This document shows, one piece after another, positions 31,482 to 39,462 of a stretch of 64,000 bases of DNA (positions are counted from its first letter, which is position 1; each line of letters opens with the position of its first letter). Origin of the DNA: Mycobacterium europaeum (lineage in GTDB: Bacteria > Actinomycetota > Actinomycetes > Mycobacteriales > Mycobacteriaceae); the NCBI RefSeq assembly GCF_002102155.1, contig NZ_LQOU01000026.1, positions 62,001 to 126,000 of the forward strand, in the 5' to 3' direction. The translations under genes were made by a program, and so were the position numbers. The notes beneath the pieces are model-generated. The model saw nothing but the letters and a program-made list of their open reading frames with translations. It was not told the origin of the DNA and did no database searches.

Positions 31482-33014
31482 ATGCGGACCATCGAAGGAC
31501 GCAGCGAGCGCGTGGTGGTGATCGGCGCCGGCCTGGCGGGGCTGTCCGCCGCGTTGCATCTGGCCGGCCGGGGGCGCGCGGTGACGGTGGTCGAGCGCCA
31601 GCCATGGCCGGGCGGGCGCGCGGGCCGGCTCGACATCGACGGCTACCGCATCGACACCGGGCCGACGGTGCTGACGATGACCGACATCATCGACGAGACT
31701 TTCGCGGCCGTGGGCCGCAGCCGATCGGGCCGACTGGAGCTGCTGCCGCTTGATCCGGCCTACCGGGCGGTGTTCGCCGACGGCAGCGCGCTCGACGTCC
31801 ACACCGATGCGGACCGGATGGCGACCGCCATTGAAGAATTCGCCGGCTTCGGGCAGGCAGCGGGTTACCGTCGGTTGCGCGAGTGGCTGAATCGGTTGTA
31901 CCGGATCGAATTCGACGGGTTCATCGCCGCCAATTTCGACTCCCCGCTGTCGCTGCTCACGCCGCAATTGGCGCGGCTGGCCGCGATCGGCGGGTTCCGC
32001 AAGTGGGATCGGATGGTCAAGCGCCACATCAGCGATCCCCGGCTGCAGCGGATCTTCACGTTTCAATCGCTGTACGCGGGGGTGGCGCCGCGGAACGCGC
32101 TGGCGGTGTACGCGGTCATCGCCTACATGGACACCATCGCGGGAGTGTTCTTTCCGCGCGGCGGGGTTCGCGCGCTGCCCGACGCGCTGGCCGGGGCGGC
32201 CGCCGAGGCCGGGGTCCAATTCCGCTACAACGCCACGGTGACCGGATTCGATCGGGTCGGGCCGCGGGTCAGCGCGGTGCGAACGGATCGCCTGGACCCG
32301 ATCGCGTGCGACGCGGTGGTGCTGACCACCGAATTGCCGCAGACCTACGCGTTATTGGGCCGCACCCCGCGTCGGCCCCTGCGGCTGCGGCCGGCGCCGT
32401 CGGCGGTGGTGGCTCATCTGGGCTGTCGCCGGGTTCCGTCGGACACCGCGCATCACACCATCCTGTTCGGTGATTCCTGGGACCAGACCTTTACCGACAT
32501 CATCCGCGACGGACGGCTGATGCGGGACCCGTCGCTGCTGGTCACCCGCCCCACGGCCAGCGACCCGACACTCGCCCCGGACGGGCACGATCTGCTCTAC
32601 GTGCTTGCCCCGGCGCCGAATCTGGATCGCGGGGACATCGACTGGGGCAGTGCGGGCAAGCCGTATGTCGACACCCTCATCGACGACGTCGCGGCCCGGC
32701 TGCTGCCCGGCCTGCCCGACAGCGCAACGGTATTGGACGTCGTCACGCCGGCCGACTGGGCGCGGCAGGGCATGGCCGCGGGCAGCCCCTTCGCGCTGGC
32801 CCACACCTTCGCGCAGACCGGTCCATTCCGGCCGGCCAACATGGTGCGCGGCGTCGACAACGCGGTGCTGGCCGGGTCGTCGACGGTGCCCGGCGTCGGC
32901 GTCCCCACCACCCTGATCTCGGGCCGACTCGCCGCCGACCGCATCACCGGCCCGGGTAGCGGCCGCGCCAACCGAATGCCGAAACATCACGACATGGGAG
33001 CCGGGCTGACATGA
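31482..33014 (+). CDS. crtI: Phytoene desaturase
   Basis: FAD-dependent desaturase that converts phytoene to lycopene. The protein has 510 residues. The dinucleotide-binding motif is GAGLAG at 15-20 (VVVIGAGLAGLSAALHLAG). The N-terminal substrate region is PGGRAGRLDIDGYRIDTGPT, and the C-terminal FAD motif is near VLAGSSTVPGVGVPTTLISG. It starts 27 bases after crtE and overlaps crtB by ATGA. The order crtE-crtI-crtB is typical of actinobacterial carotenoid clusters. Confidence 0.95.
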   Translation: MRTIEGRSERVVVIGAGLAGLSAALHLAGRGRAVTVVERQPWPGGRAGRLDIDGYRIDTGPTVLTMTDIIDETFAAVGRSRSGRLELLPLDPAYRAVFADGSALDVHTDADRMATAIEEFAGFGQAAGYRRLREWLNRLYRIEFDGFIAANFDSPLSLLTPQLARLAAIGGFRKWDRMVKRHISDPRLQRIFTFQSLYAGVAPRNALAVYAVIAYMDTIAGVFFPRGGVRALPDALAGAAAEAGVQFRYNATVTGFDRVGPRVSAVRTDRLDPIACDAVVLTTELPQTYALLGRTPRRPLRLRPAPSAVVAHLGCRRVPSDTAHHTILFGDSWDQTFTDIIRDGRLMRDPSLLVTRPTASDPTLAPDGHDLLYVLAPAPNLDRGDIDWGSAGKPYVDTLIDDVAARLLPGLPDSATVLDVVTPADWARQGMAAGSPFALAHTFAQTGPFRPANMVRGVDNAVLAGSSTVPGVGVPTTLISGRLAADRITGPGSGRANRMPKHHDMGAGLT

Positions 33015-33967
33015 TCCGCAGCGAGTTGGGCGCGGCCGGAATCGACGATCCGCGGCTGCGCGAGGGATATCGGCGGTGTCGCGAACTCAACGCCGCGCAC
33101 GGCCGCACCTTCTTCCTGGCCACCCGGCTACTGGCGCCCGACCAGCGGCCGGCGGTGCATGCCCTGTACGGTTTCGCCCGCTACGCCGACGACATCCTCG
33201 ACGACCTGGATCCCGGGCTGAGCACCGATATTCGCGGCATGAGGCTCCAGCAGTTGGCCGACAAGTTCTTCGCGGGCGGAGACCATCTCGACGATCCTGT
33301 GCTCGCCGCGGTCACCCACACGGCGCGCCGCTACCGGATCGACACCGGGCTGTTCGACGACTTCCTCGCCTCGATGCGGATGGATCTCACGATCACCAAC
33401 TATCCCGACCGCGCGGCGCTCAACCTCTACATGCGCGGATCCGCCGAAGCCATTGGCCTGCAAGTGCTTCCGGTACTGGGCACGGTGACGCCGGCCGAGG
33501 AGGCCGCACCCTACGCCGCCGCGCTGGGCAGGGCGTTTCAGCTCACCAACTTCCTGCGCGACGTCGACGAAGACCTGCTGCGCGGGCGCGTCTACCTGCC
33601 GGCCGACGAACTCGCCGCCCACGGGGTCGACCGCGAGCTGTTGACCTGGTGTCACCAGAATCGACGCACCGACCCGCGCGTCCGCACGGCGCTGGCCGCT
33701 CAGCACGAGATCACCAGGGAGACTTACCGATTCGCCGACGCCGGCATCGCCATGCTCAGCCCCCGCTCGCAACCGTGCGTGGCGGCGGCGGCGACGCTGT
33801 ACTCCGAAATCCTGGACCGCATCGAACAAAGCGATTTCGCCGTGTTCAGTCGCCGGGCCACGGTCGGCAGGGCTCGAAGGCTGCAGGTCGGCGGAATCGG
33901 GCTGATACGGTCGTGGCGGGCGCGCAACAGTTCGCCCGGTGTTTCGGATCCTCCGGGGGCCGCATGA
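33011..33967 (+). CDS. crtB: Phytoene synthase
   Basis: Joins two geranylgeranyl diphosphates to phytoene. The protein has 318 residues. The first Asp-rich motif is DDILDD at 60-65, and the second lies in FLRDVDEDLLRGRVYLP (about 185-200). These are the two Mg2+-diphosphate sites of squalene/phytoene synthases. It overlaps crtI upstream (ATGA) and crtYc downstream (ATGA). The chain ends in a basic, less conserved tail. Confidence 0.96.
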   Translation: MIRSELGAAGIDDPRLREGYRRCRELNAAHGRTFFLATRLLAPDQRPAVHALYGFARYADDILDDLDPGLSTDIRGMRLQQLADKFFAGGDHLDDPVLAAVTHTARRYRIDTGLFDDFLASMRMDLTITNYPDRAALNLYMRGSAEAIGLQVLPVLGTVTPAEEAAPYAAALGRAFQLTNFLRDVDEDLLRGRVYLPADELAAHGVDRELLTWCHQNRRTDPRVRTALAAQHEITRETYRFADAGIAMLSPRSQPCVAAAATLYSEILDRIEQSDFAVFSRRATVGRARRLQVGGIGLIRSWRARNSSPGVSDPPGAA

Positions 33968-34287
33968 CCGATCGCTGGCAATATTTTTTGGTCCTGGCCG
34001 CATGCCTGGCGATCACCGCCCCCCTGGAGATGTTCGGTCCCGGCGTCTACCGGCAATGGCGCCGCCTCGTGATCGCGGTCTTCCCCGTGGCAGTGGTGTT
34101 TCTGGTCTGGGACGAGATCGCCGTGGCCGCGCGTGTGTGGACCTACAACAGCGCCTACATCACCGGCCTGAGCATCCCGTTCCGGGTGCCGATCGAGGAG
34201 GTGCTGTTCTTCATCGTCATCCCGATCTGCGCGCTGCTGACCTACAACGCCGTGACCACCATCCTGGAAAGGGTGAATCGGCGATGA
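33964..34287 (+). CDS. crtYc: Lycopene cyclase subunit c
   Basis: A 107-residue polytopic membrane protein with three predicted transmembrane helices. It is one half of the actinobacterial heterodimeric lycopene beta-cyclase. The conserved segment is FRVPIEEVLFFIVIPI, a PxEE motif thought to be catalytic. ATGA overlaps on both sides, with crtB and crtYd, mean tight coupling. Both halves are needed for cyclase activity in characterised systems. Confidence 0.93.
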   Translation: MTDRWQYFLVLAACLAITAPLEMFGPGVYRQWRRLVIAVFPVAVVFLVWDEIAVAARVWTYNSAYITGLSIPFRVPIEEVLFFIVIPICALLTYNAVTTILERVNRR

Positions 34288-34595
34288 CCGGGTTGGGTTA
34301 CACGGTTCCGGCCGTGGCGGCCGTGTTCGCCGTGTGCGCACTGGAATTGGCGGTGTTGCGCACCGGGCTGTTCCGGCGTCCGGCCTATTGGCTGTCGATG
34401 TTGATCGTTCTCGGCTTCCAGGTCCCCGTCGATGGCTGGCTGACCAAGCTCAGCTCGCCCATCGTCAGCTATGACCCTCGTCAGATCACCGGCCTGCGCT
34501 TCCCGTTCGACATTCCCGTCGAGGACTTCTTGTTCGGCTTTGCGCTGGCCACCGCGGTGTTGCTGGGATGGGAACGCCAACGTGCGCGTCGGTGA
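34284..34595 (+). CDS. crtYd: Lycopene cyclase subunit d
   Basis: The second cyclase half, 103 residues, again with three hydrophobic helices and the internal-repeat motif FPFDIPVEDFLFGFALAT (PxED). Together with CrtYc it should cyclise lycopene to gamma- or beta-carotene. It overlaps crtYc by ATGA and the following methyltransferase by 14 bases. Confidence 0.92.
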   Translation: MTGLGYTVPAVAAVFAVCALELAVLRTGLFRRPAYWLSMLIVLGFQVPVDGWLTKLSSPIVSYDPRQITGLRFPFDIPVEDFLFGFALATAVLLGWERQRARR

Positions 34596-35307
34596 GGCCC
34601 GGCCCAGCCCCGGCCAGTTGTCGGCCGCCTTCGACGCCGGAGCGACGGCATATGACCGCTTGGTGGGCGCCAGCCCCGGGTACCACGAACAACTGCTGCT
34701 CTCGGCCCGCCGCATGCGAATCCGCGACCGCGGCAAGGGTTTACGGCTGCTCGACCTGGGATGCGGGACCGGGGCCTCGACGGCCGCGCTGCTGACCGTG
34801 GCCCCCGAGGCCGAGATCGTCGCCGTCGACGCCTCGCGGGGCATGCTCGAGGCGGCGGCCGCGAAGGACTGGCCCCCGTCGGTCCGGTTCGTGCACACTC
34901 CCGTCGAGGAGCTGGCCGAACACGGCATCACCGGACCCTTCGACGGCATCCTGGCCGCCTACCTGATCCGCAACCTCGCCGACCGGGACGGCCAACTGCG
35001 AAAGTTCCGGGCCCTGCTGCGGCCCGGCGCCACCCTGGCCGTGCACGAATACTCGGTGCGCGACTCCCCCGCCGCCACCCTGATCTGGCACGCCGTGTGC
35101 TGGGGCATCATCATTCCCACCGGGTGGTGGCGCACCCGGGACACCGCGCTGTACCGCTACCTGTGGCGCAGCGTGCTGGAGTTCGACGGCGCGGCGCGCT
35201 TCCGGGCCCGCCTCGCCGATGCGGGCTTCACCGCGGTGCACAGCGAAACGATGCCCGGCTGGGAGGCCAACATCGTCCACACGTTCCTGGCGGACGCGCC
35301 GTCATGA
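34582..35307 (+). CDS. SAM-dependent methyltransferase in carotenoid operon
   Basis: A UbiE/class I type methyltransferase of 241 residues. Motif I is LRLLDLGCGTGASTAAL, then EIVAVDASRGML and an AAYLIRNLADRDGQL region. The GTG at 34582 was chosen because it is the first start that keeps the complete N-terminal helix; it overlaps crtYd. It sits between the cyclase genes and crtU and is coupled to crtU by ATGA, so its substrate is probably a carotenoid or quinone-like intermediate. Streptomyces clusters contain an analogous crtT, but I would not transfer that name without a tree. Confidence 0.85.
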   Translation: MRVGEARPSPGQLSAAFDAGATAYDRLVGASPGYHEQLLLSARRMRIRDRGKGLRLLDLGCGTGASTAALLTVAPEAEIVAVDASRGMLEAAAAKDWPPSVRFVHTPVEELAEHGITGPFDGILAAYLIRNLADRDGQLRKFRALLRPGATLAVHEYSVRDSPAATLIWHAVCWGIIIPTGWWRTRDTALYRYLWRSVLEFDGAARFRARLADAGFTAVHSETMPGWEANIVHTFLADAPS

Positions 35308-36851
35308 CCGGATCGGGCAACGCTCAGCAGGCCGATCCCCGGCGCGAAACACACTTCGCCGCAATAGGTTTGCCGGACGCGGGAGCGCTGCCCGCGCGCC
35401 CCCGGGTGGTCGTCGTGGGCGGCGGCATCGCGGGCCTGACCGCCGCGACCGGCCTGGCCGAACGCGGCGTCGCCGTCGAGGTGGTCGAGCGCGAGCATTA
35501 CCTCGGCGGTCGGGTGGGCGGCTGGACCGAGCACGACGACGGGGCCGACCTCGCCATGAATCGGGGCTTCCACGCGTTCTTCCGGCAGTACTACAACCTG
35601 CGGGCCCTGCTCGGGCGCATCGATCCCGACTTGGGGATGCTGACGCCCGTCGACGACTACCCGCTGATCGATGGGGAGGGCCGGCGCGACACCTTCCGGG
35701 GACTGCCGCGCACGCCACCGTGGAACGCGGTGGCCTTCGCCGCCCGCAGCCCCACGTTCCGGCTTCGCGACTTCCTCGAGATCGACGCTCGCGCCGCCGC
35801 GCCGCTGGCCGCGGTGGCGGTGCCCGACATCTACGAGCGCCTCGACCATGTCGACGCCGCGACCTTCCTGGAGAACATCCGGTTCCCGCCGGCCGCAAGG
35901 CATCTGGCATTCGAGGTGTTCTCCCGCAGTTTCTTCGCCGACCCGTCGAAGCTGTCCGCGGCGGAGTTGGCGACCATGTTCCACATCTACTTCCTCGGGT
36001 CCTCCGAAGGCCTCATCTTCGACGTCCCGACGTCCAACTACGACACCGCGCTCTGGCAGCCGCTGCAGTCCTACCTCGAGGCGCGCGACGTGCACTTCCG
36101 GCTCGGCACCGGCGCAGCGCGCATCGACCCGGGCCAGACGGCGCCCTTCCGGGTGCAGACCGATTCCGGCGAGCACGTCGAGGCGGACGCCGTCGTGCTG
36201 GCCACCGACGTGGCGGGATTGCAGCGGGTGGTGGCCGCATCGACCGAGCTGGCCACCGATGACTGGCGCGGACAGATCGCCCGGCTGCGCACCGCCCCGC
36301 CTTTCGCCGTGCACCGGCTGTGGCTGGATCGGCCCGTCGCCGCCCGGCGACCGGCGTTTCTGGGCACGGCCGGCCACGAGCCGCTGGACAACATCAGCGT
36401 GCTGGAGCGCTACGAACGCGAGGCCGCCCAATGGTCCCGCAGGCACCACGGGTCGGTCGTCGAGTTGCACTCCTATGCCCTCGACGCCGCGCCGTCCCGC
36501 GCGGCGGCGCTGCGTCAACTGCACAAGGTCTACCCGGAAACCGCGGCGGCGCAGGTTGTTTCCGAGCGACTGCTGCATCGCAGCGATTGCCCGCTGTTCT
36601 CTCCGGGGTCCTATGCGGACCGGCCCGCCGTCGTCACGCCGCAGCCCGGACTGGTGCTGGCCGGCGACGCGGTGCGCATCGACTTGCCCGTCGCTCTGAT
36701 GGAGCGCGCCGCCACCACGGGGTGGTGCGCCGCGAACCATTTGCTGAGAAAATGGGGACTGGCCGGACACGCGTTGGTCACCGTACCCACCCGGGGCCGG
36801 TCACCCGTGCTGCGATGGCTTGCCACCCGCGAAGGACGTGCCCGACGATGA
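35304..36851 (+). CDS. crtU: Carotene desaturase/methyltransferase (CrtU-type)
   Basis: A flavin amine-oxidase-fold protein of 515 residues: VVVVGGGIAGLTAATGLAERG binds FAD, YLGGRVGGW follows, and a C-terminal FAD motif lies at LVLAGDAVRIDLPVALMERA. This family converts the beta-ionone ring into an aromatic phi-ring with a methyl shift, giving isorenieratene from beta-carotene. Aromatic carotenoids (leprotene) are known in mycobacteria. ATGA overlaps with both neighbours. A generic carotenoid oxidoreductase is the alternative, but the CrtYcYd-CrtU context supports the call. Confidence 0.88.
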   Translation: MTGSGNAQQADPRRETHFAAIGLPDAGALPARPRVVVVGGGIAGLTAATGLAERGVAVEVVEREHYLGGRVGGWTEHDDGADLAMNRGFHAFFRQYYNLRALLGRIDPDLGMLTPVDDYPLIDGEGRRDTFRGLPRTPPWNAVAFAARSPTFRLRDFLEIDARAAAPLAAVAVPDIYERLDHVDAATFLENIRFPPAARHLAFEVFSRSFFADPSKLSAAELATMFHIYFLGSSEGLIFDVPTSNYDTALWQPLQSYLEARDVHFRLGTGAARIDPGQTAPFRVQTDSGEHVEADAVVLATDVAGLQRVVAASTELATDDWRGQIARLRTAPPFAVHRLWLDRPVAARRPAFLGTAGHEPLDNISVLERYEREAAQWSRRHHGSVVELHSYALDAAPSRAAALRQLHKVYPETAAAQVVSERLLHRSDCPLFSPGSYADRPAVVTPQPGLVLAGDAVRIDLPVALMERAATTGWCAANHLLRKWGLAGHALVTVPTRGRSPVLRWLATREGRARR

Positions 36852-37858
36852 ACATTCGCGAACAGCTGCAACACCTGTGGCCGGCGACCCGGTCCAAAGA
36901 CTGGCCCCTTCAGGTGATCCCGCGCGCGTCGTGGGCCGACCAGCGACCGACCTACCGGGAGGCACATCCCGCCATCATCGACGCCGCCCTGGAACGGGCC
37001 CGGCAACGGCCCACCGGAAACTGGTTCGCTTTCGCCGGGAGTGCCGACGTGCGCCCCGGCCGGCCGTTCGGCGCGCGCGTCGCCGGGGTCGAGATCGTCG
37101 CCTGGCGCGACGACGAACGCCGGCTCTGTGTGGGCCCCCGCAGTTGCCCGCACCTGGGGGCCGATCTGGCCACCGGGGCCGTGCACCGCGGCACGCTGAT
37201 CTGCCGGTGGCACGGCTTGGCGCTGAACGGCCATTCTCGTGAGTTCGGGTGGAGCCCCTTGCCCGGTCACGACGACGGCACGCTGGTATGGGTGCGGCTC
37301 GACGAGGTGGGCGGGGAAACGCCGTTGGAGGAGCCGGTGATTCCCGCCCGGCCGACCGGCGAGACGCTGGCCGCGGTCGCCCGCATGGCCGGCGTGTGCG
37401 AGCCCGCCGACATCATCGCCAACCGGCTGGACCCCTGGCACGGCGCATGGTTTCACCCCTACTCGTTCACCCGGCTCGAAGTGCTCACCACGCCGACCGA
37501 ACACGTCGATCGCTTCTTGGTGGCGGTGACCTTCCGGATGGGCCGTCTGGGCGTTCCGGTCGTCGCGGAATTCAGCTGCCCGGAGGCGCGCACCATCGTG
37601 ATGCGCATCGTGGACGGTGAGGGAACCGGCAGCACCGTCGAGACCCACGCCACCCCAATCGGTTTGGGCCCCGACGGACGTCCCCGCACCGCGGTGCTGG
37701 AAGCCACCATCGCGTATTCGGACCGGCCGGGGTTCCAGCGGGCCTCCCGGGCCGCACCTGTGATCACGCCGCTCATGCGCTTCGCGGCCAACAGGCTCTG
37801 GCGTGACGACCTCGCCTACGCCGAGCGCCGCTATCAGGTCCGTAGCGGCCTCGGCTGA
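36848..37858 (+). CDS. Rieske iron-sulfur oxygenase-like protein (DUF5914 type)
   Basis: A 336-residue protein. An N-terminal Rieske 2Fe-2S domain has C100-X-H102 and C119-X2-H122. A C-terminal domain contains D195-X2-H198-X4-H203 (LDPWHGAWFHPY), which has the spacing of the mononuclear iron site of Rieske oxygenases. That makes a functional oxygenase more likely than an electron carrier. It overlaps crtU by ATGA, so it probably hydroxylates or otherwise oxidises the aromatic carotenoid. The reductase partner is not encoded nearby. Confidence 0.85.
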   Translation: MNIREQLQHLWPATRSKDWPLQVIPRASWADQRPTYREAHPAIIDAALERARQRPTGNWFAFAGSADVRPGRPFGARVAGVEIVAWRDDERRLCVGPRSCPHLGADLATGAVHRGTLICRWHGLALNGHSREFGWSPLPGHDDGTLVWVRLDEVGGETPLEEPVIPARPTGETLAAVARMAGVCEPADIIANRLDPWHGAWFHPYSFTRLEVLTTPTEHVDRFLVAVTFRMGRLGVPVVAEFSCPEARTIVMRIVDGEGTGSTVETHATPIGLGPDGRPRTAVLEATIAYSDRPGFQRASRAAPVITPLMRFAANRLWRDDLAYAERRYQVRSGLG

Positions 37859-37869
37859 AGGGCTTGACC

Positions 37870-38274
37870 GTGCGGAAAGGGTATGTCGCCGCCGTCGTCC
37901 TCACGGTCGGCATGCACCTCGCCTACCTGGCGTACCTGCCGGTGGGCGGCTTCCTCGCCCTGCGCTGGCCACGCACCATCACGCTGCACCGTGCCGCAGT
38001 CGCCTGGGGTGTCGCCGTCGTCACGCTCGAGCTGCCGTGCCCGCTGACGGCTCTGGAATCGTGGGCGCGCCGCCGCGCAGCCATGAATCCCTTGCCCGCC
38101 ACCGGGTTCGTCGACCGGTACGTCGAGGGGTTATTCGTCCCCTCCGGCCGCGTCGGCGCGGCTCAGTTCCTCGCGTTCGTGTCGGCCGCCGTCTCCTGGG
38201 GTCTGTTCGCGGGGCGCGTCAGCCGCTCAGGCCGGCCGGTGCCCCCGGCGCGCCGGCCACCGACGAATCGGTGA
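37870..38274 (+). CDS. DUF2784 membrane protein
   Basis: A 134-residue polytopic membrane protein with three to four hydrophobic helices and the family hallmark CPLTALESW followed by GFVDRYVEGLFVP. No biochemical function is known. The GTG at 37870 has GAAGGG seven bases upstream, preferable to a TTG at 37864 that sits on that site. It begins 11 bases after the Rieske gene, so it is probably the last gene of the carotenoid operon. Confidence 0.8.
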   Translation: MRKGYVAAVVLTVGMHLAYLAYLPVGGFLALRWPRTITLHRAAVAWGVAVVTLELPCPLTALESWARRRAAMNPLPATGFVDRYVEGLFVPSGRVGAAQFLAFVSAAVSWGLFAGRVSRSGRPVPPARRPPTNR

Positions 38275-38467
38275 CGGGCGCCGCCGTGTCGGGTTGACTC
38301 CGACGAGAGTTGCGGTGCCACAAGGCCCACGCGGCCGCCGACAGCAGCACCGCTGACAGGATCACGGCGGGCCAGAGGGCCAACTGCGCAAGCCACAGAT
38401 CGCGCTGGAGCCGCATCACCTTGCGTCGGCCGCGCCAGACACGCTGCGGCAGCTGTTTCACAGTCAT
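38219..38467 (-). CDS. Small single-pass membrane protein, hypothetical
   Basis: An 82-residue candidate: a basic amphipathic N-terminus, one hydrophobic helix (LALWPAVILSAVLLSAAAW) and a Pro/Ala-rich tail. ATG at 38467. Its 3' end overlaps the DUF2784 gene by 56 bases on the opposite strand, which lowers confidence. The transmembrane segment with flanking charges argues for a real gene. Function unknown. Confidence 0.45.
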   Translation of the reverse strand: MTVKQLPQRVWRGRRKVMRLQRDLWLAQLALWPAVILSAVLLSAAAWALWHRNSRRSQPDTAAPVTDSSVAGAPGAPAGLSG

Positions 38468-38571
38468 CGGACGCCAGGTACCCCCCACCCGGCGGTTTAA
38501 ACGGCGCGGAGCGGCAGGGGTTTCGCGGTCCCCGGGTGTTTGGCGCGCGCCCGTGCGGGCTAGTCACCAGC

Positions 38572-38865
38572 ATGAGCACTGAGCCGCGCGTTGCCCCCGA
38601 GCCGTCGTCGCGATCGTTCACCCGGCTGGCGGCCGCGTGGTGGGCGCTGGTCGTCGGGCTGGTGATCCTCATCGTTCTGCTCGTCTTCGTCGCGCAGAAC
38701 ACCGAATCGATCGCCGTGCATTTCCTCGTCTTCCGCTGGAACTTGCCGGTGGGCGTGGGCTACCTGCTGTCGGCCGTGGCCGGCGCGACCACGACGGTGC
38801 TCGTCGGCGCCGCCCGGATCATCCAGCTGCGGCGCGCCGCCAAGAGGCAACTCAGGGCCCTCTGA
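38572..38865 (+). CDS. LapA-domain (DUF1049) membrane protein
   Basis: A 97-residue protein with two transmembrane helices. The conserved core VFVAQNTESIAVHFLVFRWNLPVGVGYLLSAVAGA is the LapA/DUF1049 signature. A basic C-terminal tail follows. In Gram-negative bacteria LapA-like proteins are linked to envelope assembly; the mycobacterial role is unknown. It is a stand-alone gene between the small membrane protein and the 39045 gene. Confidence 0.8.
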   Translation: MSTEPRVAPEPSSRSFTRLAAAWWALVVGLVILIVLLVFVAQNTESIAVHFLVFRWNLPVGVGYLLSAVAGATTTVLVGAARIIQLRRAAKRQLRAL

Positions 38866-38949
38866 TCCCCGGCCCAAGCGGGACCCCAAAACCCTTGCCA
38901 GGCAGGCGTTCACGAGTCTGTGACTATGGCCGGACCCGCCTCCCCCGAG

Positions 38950-38980
38950 TAAATTAAATATCAATTTTCTTAACTAAAAC
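38950..38980. promoter_or_regulatory. AT-rich promoter-like stretch
   Basis: About 30 bases of AT-rich sequence in a GC-rich window, with two TTAA tetramers 16 bases apart, located 65-95 bases before the gene at 39045. Probably a promoter or regulator-binding region. The TTAA spacing differs from the 29-bp MarR dyads (7 bases), so it is not the same site. Confidence 0.35.
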
Positions 38981-39044
38981 GAGCCCGTCGGAGGGTTCGG
39001 CCCGGATTCGGGTGGGAATGCCACAGCGAGCAAGGGGGAAGATC

Positions 39045-39461
39045 ATGGGCGAAACGCGCGACGGGGTCGCGGAGGCGGTCGGCAAAGTCACCGAGGCCCT
39101 CGAGATCGTGGAGCGGGCCCGGGGACACCTGTACTCGTTTCATCAGCTGACCGGGCACGCCGACTTGCAACTCGATGCCGCTGTCGCCCGGCTGCGCGAA
39201 CTCGGACATGCCGACCTGGCGCAACACATCAGCGACGAGCTGGTCGGGCGCAACGTGTTACCGGGCCGATGGACCTTTCAGGTTGTCGACGAATACGACG
39301 ACGGCTATTACCGATGCTTCCGAGAAGTCGAGCGCCTGGTACGAGACCGCCTCACCGGCGGACGCCGTCACGTCCACGAAGCGCAGCTGAAAGAGAGCCG
39401 GCGCACGCCCGCGCATCCGGCCCATACCGCCACCCCCGACGACGACTCGGCAAAGGAGTGA
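39045..39461 (+). CDS. Hypothetical protein
   Basis: A 138-residue soluble, largely helical protein with the segments GHLYSFHQLTGHADLQLD and DEYDDGYYRCFREVERLV. It has no enzyme motif I recognise. The ATG at 39045 has AAGGGGGAAG just upstream, a good ribosome binding site; an ATG 33 bases earlier does not. It is closely followed by the SDR gene, whose ribosome binding site lies within its 3' end. Confidence 0.7.
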   Translation: MGETRDGVAEAVGKVTEALEIVERARGHLYSFHQLTGHADLQLDAAVARLRELGHADLAQHISDELVGRNVLPGRWTFQVVDEYDDGYYRCFREVERLVRDRLTGGRRHVHEAQLKESRRTPAHPAHTATPDDDSAKE

Positions 39462-39462
39462 A

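Noticed and set aside
38950..38980. AT-rich stretch with two TTAA tetramers considered as a fourth MarR operator.
   Set aside because: TTAA spacing is 16 bases rather than 7, and TTCA/TGAA outer arms are missing. Kept only as a promoter-like region.
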